DNA of 64,000 nucleotides from Adiantum capillus-veneris (GCA_014529385.2 CM043959.1:93692529-93756528), one strand, 5' to 3'; positions 22,536 through 33,279 are shown, counted from the stretch's first letter. Notes: a model not told the origin generated them from the sequence alone. A program made the numbers and translations.

Positions 22536-22781
22536 TCAAGAATCAAGAGGGGCATTTCTTATACATTTACATAGCTTATGGGTTGTAATACGCATGTCAT
22601 GTTTGAGCAATTTGAAGGGGAAGGCAAAAGCTTGACCAAAGACCTTTGCATTTTTGTCCAGCCATATATACCACAAGATACTTCCCCTCCACATATTCCA
22701 TAAAGGTACATCGAGACCTCTGCAAACTCCTAGCAAAAGGTCTTTGAAGTTAAGGGGCTTCAAATTGACTTGAGCAGTCAT
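22536..22781 (-). pseudogene. LINE ORF2 C-terminal fragment
   Basis: The peptide contains LWNMWRGSILWYIWLDKN and AKVFGQ, the pattern that follows the zf-RVT zinc-binding region at the end of plant LINE reverse transcriptases. Only the tail of the protein is present; no catalytic region. Confidence 0.6.
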
Positions 22782-22790
22782 GTGTTGTAC

Positions 22791-23298
22791 ATATGCATTA
22801 GGAAGTGAATGGGGTATAGGAGGGCCTCTTCATTTGGCATTTTAAGGGAATGCTTAAAGCTTAAGCCAAGTTTGACCAAGCCTAAAAGACAGGGAAAAAA
22901 GGCCTATGATGAGATTTTGAAAAAAGCCATTTTCACATTTTGAATTTAAAAATAGCCTATTTAGTAACCCAAAAAAGAGGTGGGTAAATGAATTTTAAAA
23001 TGTCATTCCCCCCCCCCCCCCCCCCCCTCTTCTCTCTCTAACATATAAAACACTTTCTCTCACTTAGAACTCAATAAAGGAGGCACTTTTCAGGCTCCTC
23101 CTTCTCTCACTCCATTTTCTCTCTAAAACGTGAACCAACTCTCTCTTTCTTTCTTTTCCTCCCTTTTCTCTCTTGTCACTTCCCCTCCCAATCATTAAGG
23201 AACATCATTGGCTGTCTCTTTCTCACAGAGTGCAGATCCTCCAAGGTTGCAAATATGCCCTCTCTCCCACTCTCTCTTCCTTTATTGTTTTTCTATCT

Positions 23299-23336
<38 letters not shown>

Positions 23337-23780
23337 TGCTTCTACCACTCCAGCTTTAGCAAAGAGCAATGAAAAACTCCATTACCTCTGTGTGTAGCAA
23401 CATTTCTCTCTCTACACTCATGATCACCAATTTCAATTCATAGGAGATTGAGCTGCACTCCCCCCTCTTTCTTCCCTCCACAACATAATCCTTTTCTCCT
23501 ATCTTTGAGTACTCTCCACTTCTTTCCTCCATAGCCACCTTCACCTGCTTGTAGCAGTCACCATTACACATTCTCTCTAATTTACTTGATTAACTAACAC
23601 AAATGTCATTCAATCCCCTACCACTACAAGACATTACTAACAATTCAAAACGATATCAATTAAACACTAATTTAAAGCAGGAGTACTCTACTGTTCAACT
23701 TGTCCGCTACAGAACCTTGGGTGCAAGGAAATCAACTTATGGGTTGATGGCCATATTTACCCTGGCAATCCAATGACCAA
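22791..23780. other. Unassigned spacer with poly-C and (CT)n tracts
   Basis: No gene. A C run lies at 23009-23026 and a CT run at 23301-23333, in a C/T-rich stretch from 23025 to 23570. CACTACAAGA occurs at 23632-23641. Confidence 0.5.
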
Positions 23781-26365
23781 TTGACCAATACATCACCGTC
23801 TTTTCGTTATATCACTGAGATATTCTGTTTAATTGGAGGTGGGAAATACGGATTGTTTGGCTACTACTGGAGATTATATTCAACTTTCGTCAATGAATGG
23901 GAAGCAAGAAAACATCTCTGTGATGCCTATTCATCATTGCAAGAGAAGTACGTGAAAGACATTCAGCAAGTCAGAGAGGAAGCCAACAATGAGAAGATGA
24001 AGCAGCTAAATGATGAGATATCAAAGCTTATTAAAAAAGCAGAGTATCAAAAAATGGAGCAAGAGTGATGTCTAGTTAATTATGTTCAGTTACAACACAC
24101 TGCACGTAATATGCACCGGAAAATTGATCATCTCACACACATTCCATTGGACTACCACATTCACAAGTACAAAAGACATGCAATGTCTATGCTATCTTCA
24201 AGCGGTGGAGCTCGAAAGAAACATTTTCGTCAAACTCGGTAGGAATACAGATGCAAGTTTCTAATTTCTTACATTTTTTGCAGGTTGCTGTAATATTATT
24301 TCAATATGCAAGAACTTGGCTCGGATGATGATGGGAATCGATTTTGATGCTCAAACGAGCGGACATACTCTACTACAGCATATCATCAAACCAAAGGAGT
24401 TGGTGGAGCTATTGGATGCTCCATCCAATGCTAGCATTGTTAATGTTTCGCACCAAAAGTATTTCAGTAAACTAAAGAGCATTTAGACTTTTCACACTAG
24501 GTCACATAGCAAAAGGTTTGTTTAGGTTGCTTCCAACACCTTATAGCGTCAGCGTTGCAAAAAGGTGCACCAATAATGATATTGCAAGCTTGTTGGGTGG
24601 ATTCCAATATGTGGAGTATGCCCTGCCTTTAGAAGAGAACAAATCCTTCCGTTACAACAAGTTCAATAATGTCTATGCTAACTTGTTGAAGCTCTAGGAG
24701 TCGATTGATCAAATTTTATGGGTTGATACAAGCAGAGTGTGATCGCAAAGTTATATTTGTGATGAAGCTTGATGAGTGCCATATTTTCAAAGGTCAACGG
24801 CTCGAAATGGTAAGCGTTACGCTTATGAACAGAGCCTTGGTGGGTGTTGGTGTTGAGCTAATGCCAATGAGAAGAGAAGCACTTGTTTAGGTGTTCAGTC
24901 CAAGAAGAATATTTGGTGGCTGGTAGCTTTTCATCTCCCATACAAGACACATGAGTCCCTCGAATGGTATTTTAATCACACCCCAATCGTTGAAGTCATT
25001 CGGCAACAACAAAAAGGACAATGATTGTAGGTTTCAGGTATGGGTACGTTCCAAGTGGAGTGGAATTTGATAGGAGACTTGAAAATTCTCAAGTGTATGT
25101 TAGGGTGCAAGCAAGGTGCAATGACCCTCTTTCCATGCATTTATTGCTGCCACAATAAAGTCTCATTAGGAACTGAGGGCAAGGGTTCACAGGCCAGCAA
25201 GTCAAAGGGCGGTAAGGGTAAGGGTGGCAAAGCTGCAATCAACTCTGTGAAAGGTGTGACCACTACACAAACAGTGGGTAAAGCACTACAACAATGGTTT
25301 CAAAGTATCCTCAGTTGTAACCAAAGTATACCCCCGGATGATCCAAATTGCGATCCTATTCTACCGATTCCTCTGATAAATGTGCATGTGTGCACTCTTC
25401 ATGCCTGTCTACTAATTCTTGACAAGGTGCTTATGCTCCATATTAACTATGCTTGGAATATGGAGCTTGTAGAAAGAAGGGAAGAGTGTATCAAAGAACT
25501 TGAATCTATTCTATCAAGTGTTGGCCTACATGGGGGTGCAGTAGAGTTATCAAAGGACAAGAAGGCATCTAGAAGAACAAAGGATCATCCTAATAAAATA
25601 TGTATGGGTGGTAGTAAGGCTAGGTATATGCTTTTAGATTATTCTGACTCCCAAAGTCCCAATGTTTCAGTTGTGGAAAAAGGTGTGTGATATTACCACC
25701 TACAGAGGTAACGAAGCAGCCCTAGGAATTAAGTGTGCTCGTGTGTAGCAGTTTGCAGATGATATTTTTGTTTCCTTGAAAAGGCAAAGCTAACCTTTGC
25801 TGAGATATCCACCTTAAATTTTGAATTATATAGTTTCACAAAACAAACGGTGGATGCATGAGAAGACGCACATAACACATTACATGGTGGATTGAACACT
25901 TTGTCTTTGTAGTAAAACACCATCAGTGTTTGAACTAAAGTTTTGATATTTTTGTAGCACATTATTTTTTCTTATAGTAGCTGGTTTTTTCTCGACACAT
26001 TCAGTTCATTGGGCATCTGGAGTAGCCAAGGGATGGGGTGCTCACACTATCAAGCAAAAGCAGTGTATTTTAAAAATACATGGCATGGAGGTGGGAGGAA
26101 AAAGAGCAATGTCCTACACAAAATGTTCAATTGGTTCTACAAAGTTTTAGCGAAGAGAGAAATGAAGAAGACTAGAGTGCAAAGAAGTTTGAAATGTAGA
26201 ATAGAGAAAGTGGTTAGCGTGAGGCAATCACAGTCATATCATGCTTCTAGTGCAAAAGATCAATTCCAACGATGGTTGGAGACAAGGCGACAAAATAACA
26301 GGCATTGGGTGGAAAACCAATACATTTTTGACACTAACCACTTCTATAGTAAACATACATTGTAA
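23781..26365 (+). pseudogene. Putative DDE-type transposase-like gene, unclassified family (broken)
   Basis: Coding signal runs through several frames. 23781-24068 encodes a helical, charged piece (YSSLQEKYVKDIQQVREEAN). 24285-24486 encodes GHTLLQHIIKPKELVELLD. 24510-24697 encodes TNNDIASLLGGFQYVEYALP. 24705-24890 encodes KVIFVMKLDECHIFKGQRLE and VTLMNRAL. Next come KNIWWLVAFHLPYKTHESLE, then 25040-25690 with EWNLIGDLKILKCMLGCKQG, FPCIYC, PLINVHVCTLHACLLILDKV and a lysine/glycine-rich loop. 26009-26365 ends RHWVENQYIFDTNHF. The order K-L-D-E ... G-D-L-K-(I/F)-L ... C-x2-C ... L-H resembles uncharacterised proteins I recall from invertebrates and fungi with GGDWKFL and CIWC motifs, plausibly RNase-H-fold transposases. 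No database check was possible. Multiple stops and frameshifts. Confidence 0.45.
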
Positions 26366-26522
26366 TGCCATGTGATTTGTTGACGCCCCAATCAGTGGTT
26401 CCATGGGTCAAATTTCGATAATTTTGGAGTTTTTTTTTAATTTTTATTAGTATTATTGAGTTTTTAAGTTTTTTTTTAAAATGTACTAAATAAGTCAAAA
26501 CTCACAACTTGAAGTTCATTTC

Positions 26523-27754
26523 TTGATTTCACATTCTAGAAGATCCTCTCAAGCACAAACACGCACGCACTCATATCTTGTACCACATGGACGATTTACA
26601 CGATCAGACTGGTACTACGCACAACAATACCACCACAGCCACTCACACCACAAAAAATCCACAGACAGAATCCCATGCAGAATCTACAGCTTCAAATCCA
26701 CATCCACAACAAGAAGTGGATAACCTAGCACCCCAATCTTCTCCAGATACACAAAAGCCTTCCCAACCATTGAATCCAGATGATTTAACCATCATGCGAT
26801 ATATTTTTGGAGATCTCGGAGAATTAAACCATGCCAATCTCACACCTCTGCAATTTCAACTCTACACAAAGCCACACAAGAGACCAGAGCAACAAAAGAA
26901 GAACACTGAGGTTCGCTTGAAAATCCGGCTCCCTCGCCTGCTGTCACAGCAATTGGTGCTTAGGCCACCGCGAAAACCACACCGTGAAAGTTTTCACCGC
27001 GAGTCAAACAAAGAGTAATCAAGGTAATACCACGCGACCGGATTTCTAAAGCAAGAGAGGCCAAGAGGAGGAAAAGAATGAGGGAGATGGAAAAGAAAGA
27101 GGCAACTGAGAAGGAAGCAGAGAGAGTACAAGAAGAGCAAAGAAGACAGAGAGAGCAAGAGGAATGGCAGAGAGCCGAGGCCGAGAGAGCTCATTTAGAA
27201 AAATTACAAGCACGAGCAGAGGCAAAGATAAAGGCGAAAAAGGATAGAGCTCAAGCCACCCAGCAAGCAAAGGATGGGAGCTCAAGACCTTCACAAATAC
27301 CTCAAAGAGCCAAGCAATGTGCAAAGCGAAAAAAGGACAAGGTGACACTTGAAGAGTAACAAGCCCAAGAGGAGAGGAGGAAAAAGTATAAAGACGATCC
27401 TCCTCAATGGGCCAACAGGCGTCTCCTCCACCACCACCAACATCAGTGAAAAAGAGAAGATAGAAGCCAGGTATGTTTGCTCTGCGTGAGATCAAAAAAT
27501 ATCAAAAGAGCACTAAGCCAAACATATCCAAAGCGGCCTTCTTTCGCGTGGTGAGAGAGATGATGAACGAATATAGCGATTATGTTACACGTATACAAAG
27601 TGCATCTTTACTCGCCATACAAGATGCCGCCAAAGACATTTTAATACAGCTTTTTCAGAATTTTGTCTCCTGTATGGTGCATGCTAAGCGTGTACCATTG
27701 AGAAATATGGATTTAGCTTGAGCAATCAATTTACGAAATGAAAGATGCCTTCAT
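26523..27754 (+). pseudogene. Gene with coiled coil and C-terminal histone H3-like domain (broken)
   Basis: First true ATG at 26587 (MDDLHDQTGTT): a Thr/Gln/Pro-rich N-terminus, then LNPDDLTIMRYIFGDLGELN. A frame change leads to VKQRVIKVIPRDRISKAREA and a strongly charged coiled coil (27078-27359, EEQRRQREQEEWQRAEAERA). After another frame change, from 27446, come VKKRR, a TAG, then KPGMFALREIKKYQKSTKP, FFRVVREMMNEY, RIQSASLLAIQDAAKDILIQ and HAKRVPLRNMDLA, then TGA and AINLRNE. By eye about half the residues match the histone H3 fold from the RPG motif through HAKRV, with one extra residue at loop 1. The TAG falls where H3 proteins have an aromatic residue, and the TGA where they have Arg. 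It may be a CENH3/H3 copy or a transposon-borne H3-fold DNA-binding domain. Confidence 0.65.
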
Positions 27755-27960
27755 CAAAAATATTTTATCCCATGTACTCTCTCTTGATGAGACTTGTAAT
27801 CTTTTCCTATAATATCAAATGTCGAATTTCTACCATTCCATGCAATTGTTCAACTTTATTTGTACATTGTTTTTTATAAGTATTCGAATTGTTGGGTATG
27901 TTAAATTTAAGATGACCACCACGGCACACAGCTCGTCCGGTAGTGTCAGCATGCACAAAA

Positions 27961-28233
27961 CCTCAAACATGCAGCCACCGGGGGGTCGGGAGACACGTCT
28001 GGGTGATTCATTTGCAAAACGGGGCGACAGGGGAGGTGTACAGCACTGCCAGATTTTCTCCTTGTGCGTTGTGGTGCACAAGGTCTTCTTTTGCCCCTTT
28101 CGACCACGCCGAGCATCGTCGTGGTCATTTGTGGCCCGGTTGACCCTGTATGCCCCCCCCCCCCCATTGCCCCGTCTCACAAAAGAATCACCAAGACATG
28201 TCCCCCAGTCGCCCGGTCACTGCATGTTCGAGG
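27961..28233. repeat. Long hairpin (inverted repeat, arms about 76-80 bp)
   Basis: 27961-28036 and the reverse complement of about 28152-28233 share CCTC(A/G)AACATGCAG, ACCGGG, GACA(C/T)GTCT and GGTGATTC(A/T)TTTG, ending ACGGGGC. The loop is about 115 bp. Weaker similarity may extend outward (GCATGCACAAAA against CACATACACATAA). It could be a fold-back MITE or a transposon end. ORFs over it on both strands are mirror artefacts of the inverted repeat. Confidence 0.75.
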
Positions 28234-28533
28234 TTATGTGTATGTGTTGCAGCAAAAATTAAATTTGTTGGACAATATGAATCAGAAAAAAAAACAAGTA
28301 CTGAATATAGTCAAAAATCGTTGAGAAAAACACTTATTCTGTATTGATTTGGATATTACATCATGGTCAACTATTTTTTCTATGAGTTACAGCTGTCGAT
28401 ATGGGGTGAATGGATGACTTGACACCAAGGGAATTTACAATTTCCTCTAGGTTTGTCAACCCTTGACCTAGGCTCAAGGTGCAGTGGGAGAGGACTGAGC
28501 CTGGGTCCTTGCCTGTAAAGGCATACAATGCTG
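28234..28533. other. Unassigned spacer
   Basis: AT-rich to mixed sequence with no gene. It contains an imperfect CTAGG/CCTAGG-rich patch near 28445-28480. Confidence 0.5.
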
Positions 28534-28624
28534 TCTCTCAGTCCACCAATATACATTTGTGAGCATTTAGGCAGCATACACAGGTTTCCTCTCGGTCCAC
28601 CAATATACATTTATGAGCATTTAG
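28534..28624. repeat. Two-copy tandem repeat, period about 54 bp
   Basis: TCTC(A/G)GTCCACCAATATACA followed by TTT(G/A)TGAGCATTTAGG occurs twice, starting near 28534 and 28588. Confidence 0.85.
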
Positions 28625-28725
28625 GGTGAGAAAATCTTCAGGGAGTATGGCACTTAGTGGTTTTCACTTTAGTAGCTTTGCAGAACCATTCTTGGAGAAC
28701 TCTGTGTGAGCAACTCTAAGAATCG

Positions 28726-28810
28726 ATGGCCCGAGGTGGCTCAGGTAGTACCAAAGCGAGCTATCCCTACCCATGGATACATGGTGCGAACTTCCAGTAC
28801 GCATTGCAAA
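28726..28810 (+). repeat. Possible tRNA-derived SINE head (A-box and B-box like)
   Basis: GGTGGCTCAGGTAGT (about 28735-28749) resembles a tRNA/SINE A box and GGTGCGAACTTCC (28783-28795) a B box, about 35 bp apart, after GATGGCCCGA. It cannot fold as a complete functional tRNA by eye. No tail or target duplication was found, so this is tentative. Confidence 0.35.
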
Positions 28811-29013
28811 CTTATCAACATGGTATGCCGTCCGGAAAGCATTTTAATTGACTTTAACACTTGTAGTAAGGAATAATAGACAATCCACCAGGTTAAGATT
28901 TTTTTACCTCAAGTTCCTCATTCTTCTCTTCAATTATTTTTTTTGTAAGATTGATGCTAGATTGATCATCTCTACCAATCGCGATCAATGGTTTGTGTGG
29001 ATGAAATGCGCTT

Positions 29014-29203
29014 TCCGGTACGCTTTCGTAGAAAGAGGCACATGATCCACAAGTGTACTTTCTACTATTTGCACCCACTTCTACTCGTTCTCATTAGCGA
29101 CGAAAGAGAGGCTTGCTAGTAGATCTTGCTCTTCAAAGTCAATTTGAAAATTGACTTTCTTTTCCTTTCTGGGATCCTTCATGCCCGTATAGATGGCTAG
29201 CAC
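29014..29203 (-). pseudogene. Coding-like fragment, first copy of a duplicated flank
   Basis: On the minus strand it reads LAIYTGMKDPRKEKKVNFQI, DFEEQDLLASLSF, VESTLVDHVPLST. The second copy at 30394-30580 preserves the same frame (VYAGMKDPRKKKKVNFQI). A stop interrupts copy one. It is probably an exon fragment of an older minus-strand gene beside the gypsy element; the protein is unidentified. Confidence 0.5.
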
Positions 29204-30394
29204 TGTCGTGACACGTACATAGTGTGAAATAAAAATATTCACCTCACTCTTGACACTTCTCAATGTATGAAAATAAAAGAAATCATGTACATATTGTGAT
29301 ATATATTGAAGCGTCTATTGCGGTCATTATCATGTACATACCTATCCGGGGAGTGGTGGCCCTGGATGTGGCGCATTTGTGTGCTTTTCTACTTGATAAG
29401 ATTCTTAATTTGGTTTGAAAATGTACATAGTCCAAGTGTTTCATGGTGGCACGCCCATCTCACCTATAAAGACTGATGCGGAAAAAAACTGCCAAAAATA
29501 GCAACTAACAGGCGCTATTGCAGAATTATATGAAAAGTGACCCAAAATGGTATATTACTGAAAAATGATGCTTGTCTATGACTTTTATGCTTATGCCAGT
29601 GATCCCACAAATTTAAGAATTTTCCTAACTCTGCTTGGGATTTTTTGCATAAAAAATGACATTTTTTGGGTAAAAATGAGCTGAATGACCTAGTTTTGGT
29701 CCAAAGTGGATAAATGGCCCAGAAATTGACACATCATCTCATATTGCCGTGGGTAAGAGAGAGAGGGTGGCTTTTTACATAAAAAACCTACAATTTTGCT
29801 CTACTGTGCGATAGCTTCCATGGTTGCCCAGTCTATGTGTGTTGCAGTCCCGCCTCTTCGCAATCTTGTATCTGATCTTGTGAGGGAGTGAATTAGGGTT
29901 TCCCCTTATCAAAATTGTGTGTGGGATTCACTTTAGAAGCTCATAAATCTCTGCAAAATCAGAAAATTGTCTTCGTGAAGGTGGAAGCTCGAGCATTTCT
30001 TTCAACTGTTTGATGTTACGACTATGTAATTGGGGGCGAGGCTACATGATACCATGAAAGAGGTTTGGGTTTTGATTGAGAATTGTGCTTGTATGAGCAT
30101 TGAGATTTCATGACTGAAACTTTAGTGTTGTTCAATGGTCTTATTAAGTGAACTTGAATGTGATTTGGTGATCCTCTCATCATAATCTCGACTATGAAAA
30201 CAAGCAGACTCCAAGCACGATAGGAACGAGGGTTTGTGACCTTTTGTCGCAAACGCTCTTAAATCTTTAGTCACCCTTAGAAAGATGGTTGGTAATTCTC
30301 CACAAATGCTTTTTCACAAAGTGTTTGTGACTCTCATCACGAACTCTCACAGCTAGAGGTTTTGCACCTTCCCAGCAAGACAGCACACATTTCG
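29204..30394 (+). repeat. LTR 1: extra upstream LTR of the gypsy element
   Basis: Begins TGTCGTGACACGTACATAG and matches the LTRs at 30581 and 37773 along its length, including TATAAAG at about 29465 and GGGGGCGAGGCTACATGATA. Its last bases (ACATTTCGG) run directly into a second copy of the upstream flank, so the final CCGACA is lost. Confidence 0.85.
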
Positions 30395-30580
30395 GTACGC
30401 ATTCGTAGAAAGAGGCACATGATCCACAAGTGTACTTTCTACTGTTTGCACCAAGTTCTGCTCGTTCTCATTAGGGAGGAAAGAGAGGCTTGCAGGGAGA
30501 TCTTGCTCTTCAAAATCAATTTGAAAATTGACTTTCTTTTTCTTTCTGGGATCCTTCATGCCCGCATAGACGGCTAGCAC
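30394..30580 (-). pseudogene. Coding-like fragment, second copy of the duplicated flank
   Basis: The minus-strand frame is open for 75 codons (30580-30353): MKDPRKKKKVNFQIDFEEQD, then LPNENEQNLVQTVESTLVDH, then VPLSTNAYRNV. It differs from copy one mainly by substitutions that keep the frame. It lies between LTR 1 and LTR 2. Confidence 0.5.
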
Positions 30581-31756
30581 TGCCGTGGCACGTACATAGT
30601 GTGAAATAAAAATATTTACCTCACTCTTGACACTTCTCGATGTATGAAAATAAAAGAAATCATGTACATATAGAGATACATGTTGAAGTGTCTACTGCAG
30701 TCATTATCATGTACATACCTATCCGGGGAGTTGTGGCCCTGGATGTAGCGCATTTGTGTGCTTTTCCACTTGATAAGATGCTTAATTTGGTTTGAAAATG
30801 TACATAGTCCAAGTGTTTCATGGTGGCACGCCCATCTCACCTATAAAGACTGATGCGGGCAAAGACTGCAAAAAATAGCAAACCAGGCGCCGTTGCAGAA
30901 TTACATGAAAGTGACCCAAATGGTATATTGATGAAAAATGATGCTTTTCTATGCTTTTTATGCTTATTCCAATGATCCCACAAATTTAGGGATTTTCCTA
31001 ACTCCGATGGGGATTTTTCGCATCAAAAATGGTATTTTTTGGGGAAAAAATGAGCTGAAATGACCTAGTTTTGGTCCAAGGTGGAAAAATGGCCCCAAAA
31101 TTGACACATCATCTCATACTTCTGTGGGGAAGAGAGAGAGGGTGGCTTTTTATAGAAAAAACCTTCAATTTTACTCTATTGTGCAATAGCTTCCATGGTT
31201 GCCCAATCTATGTGTGTTGCAGTCCCGCCTCTTTGCAATCTTGTATCTGAGCTTGTGATAGAGTGAATTAGGGTTTCCCCTTATCAAAATGGTGTGTGAG
31301 ATTCACTTTAGATGCTCATAAATCTCTGCAAAATCAAAAAATTATCGTCGTGAAGGTGGAAGCTCGAGCATTTCTTTCAAATGTTTGATGTTACGACTAT
31401 GTAAATGGGGGCGAGGCTACATGATACCATGAAAGAGGTTTGGGTTTTGATTGAGAATTGCGCTTATATGAGTGTTGAGGTTTCATGGATAAAACTTTAG
31501 TGTTTTTCAATGGTATTTTAAGTGAAATTGAATGTGATTTGGTGATCCTCTCATCATAATCTCGACTACAAAAACAAGCAGACTCCAAGCACGATAGGAA
31601 CGAGGGTTTGTGACCTTTCTGTCACGAACGCTCTTAGATATTTAGTCACCCTTAGAAAGAGGGTTGGTAATTCTCCACAAAAGCTTTTTCACAAAGTGTT
31701 TGTGACTCTCATCAAGAACTCTCACAGCTAGAGGTTTTGCACCACACATTCCGACA
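30581..31756 (+). repeat. 5' LTR of the plus-strand gypsy element (LTR 2)
   Basis: Starts TGCCGTGGCACGTACATAG, ends CACACATTCCGACA. TATAAAG at about 30842 is the likely promoter box. The sequence after it (TTTCTGGTGAACCTAACACG) should hold the primer-binding site, but I do not recognise the tRNA. Confidence 0.85.
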
Positions 31757-31839
31757 TTTCTGGTGAACCTAACACGAAGCAGCTAGGGTGAGGGTTGAAA
31801 ATTTTATTTTGAAAGGTTTAATTACAAATAATTAATTCT

Positions 31840-33267
31840 ATGGATCAGCAAGATCAACAAGGCATGCGTTTTGATCAAGGCACAATGAAAATGCTTCAAG
31901 CATTCGCCACGTTTATGCAACAACAACAAGCTGCAGAAAGAAGAGAGGTGTCAACAACCAAATCCCTTCAAGCTATTGTGAACAAAACGGACCAATTTGA
32001 AGGGAAATATGTCACAAAGTTTCTTCGCGGTTATGTGAAGGAGATGGATCTATAATGGGTTCCAGAGGTGGACATGATTGGTAGTTTTGAGCTTGTTGTG
32101 GTCCCTTAGATTAGAGACCATGTAAGGGGAATCAAGGAGGAGCATGGAGATTAAGGTTGGGAGAAATTCAAATTATTCCTAAAGGAGTAATACTTCATGG
32201 AGGACTCTGAAAGGGTTACAAAAAGGACCTTCTTGGAATGGGTTAAAAGGCCAAAAGAAGGAATTTCTATCACCGAACTGTTGAGAGAGTTTGAGCGGCG
32301 CTATGCTCAGCTATCAAGAACAGAGCGAGCCACGTTGGATAGTGAAAAGACTAAATTGTTCCTTCAAGCTGCAGGTTCTGAGCTCCGAGAAAAGCTAGAG
32401 CTACTCCTTGAAGACAAGAATATAGAACAAGGTCTTAAGGCTCAGTGGAAAGAGGTTGAAGACGCAATCTCACTGCTTGCTAAGAGGCAATGTTGTAGGG
32501 ACAAGATGGTGGTGAATGGTACTACCTCTCCTCTTAGCACGTCAAAGATTCCACCAAAGCCTACTGTTGTGAGTCCAAAAGGTGATAATTCAATGATTGA
32601 TAAGCTTGTTAAGGGCATGCGACAAATGAAGTTAAACCTAACAAGTCTTGAAGACAAAGGACAACCTGCTCTGCAGGACAAAAATCCCAAACCAAAGAAG
32701 GATTTGTGCACAAGTGCATATGGTGTGATGGCACAGACCATGGCTGAAGGGATTGTGATAGCTTTAGTGATGCCTTAAAACGAGATCTTGTGTTTTTTAA
32801 GGATGGCAAGATCCATCTACAGGAGACAGGTATGCCATTAGGAACTAACTTTGGAAAAGGAGGTATGCGGAAGTTAGTGGACGATATGGCAACTAGTCAT
32901 GCTATTTCTGCAGTGGAGGCCGCTACCTATGGGACAAAGATAGAGCTAATTACAAAGAAAGTGTTAAAGTATACTCCAACTAATTTTGAGGAGTTTGATA
33001 GCTTGTGGCTAGATGCAGTAGCCTGAGCCAAAAAAAGGAAAGGTAGCTAAACAGGTATTGCATGAATTTGGTGATTGCAAACGCCATACAACAGGTTGGG
33101 ATGACCCTGTGGACTCTTTATCAGTGCATGCGTATCTTGCAAAATGCTATAACAATGAAGCAATTGTGGAAGAGAAGCATAGACGTGAGAATGGAGATGC
33201 AGGACCTTCTACTTCAAAGAGGGTTACAAGAGCCGGAGGAAGAAAGGATCCAGGACCTTCTTATTAG
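31840..33267 (+). pseudogene. gag: gag of the plus-strand gypsy element
   Basis: Starts at ATG 31840 (MDQQDQQGMRFDQGTMKML, KSLQAIVNKTDQFEGKYVTK). Continues after stops at 32197-32778 with MEDSERVTKRTFLEWVKRP, LLREFERRYAQLSRTERATL and LFLQAAGSELREKLELLLED, a retrotransposon-Gag-like helical core. The next segments are 32790-33026 and 33058-33267 (HTTGWDDPVDSLSVHAYLAK). At least three frame breaks. It would form the cytoplasmic virus-like particle. The nucleocapsid-like part is cysteine-poor, with no CCHC knuckle evident. Confidence 0.75.
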
Positions 33268-33279
33268 GTTCCATCACAT

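Larger units (their letters stand above)
21008..22790 (-). mobile_element. LINE 3' end (5'-truncated), split by a TTAA element
   Basis: Removing 21041-22361 and one TTAA joins two pieces. Read on the minus strand they give a C-terminal ORF2 piece (22781-22536, with WRGSILWYIWLDKNAKVF), then TAACTTTCTTTTTATCTTTC, then CTCTTAATACAATTCTACC and CGTCAAAAAAT at 21008. That order matches plant LINE 3' ends: a terminal tryptophan-rich protein segment, a T/C-rich 3' UTR and a short A tail. Boundaries are approximate and no target duplication was found. Confidence 0.6.

Noticed and set aside
27905-28262. Several overlapping ORFs of 65-147 codons on both strands
   Set aside because: They mirror each other across the inverted repeat and the poly-C run. 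The frames have no domain content.
28726-28810. Functional tRNA gene
   Set aside because: No acceptor-stem pairing or anticodon arm could be drawn; only box-like motifs are present.
28950-28990. ATCGCGATC near 28979 as another copy of the leader palindrome
   Set aside because: Flanking text (ACCAATCGCGATCAATGG) lacks the shared GTGTACC context. It is likely coincidence.
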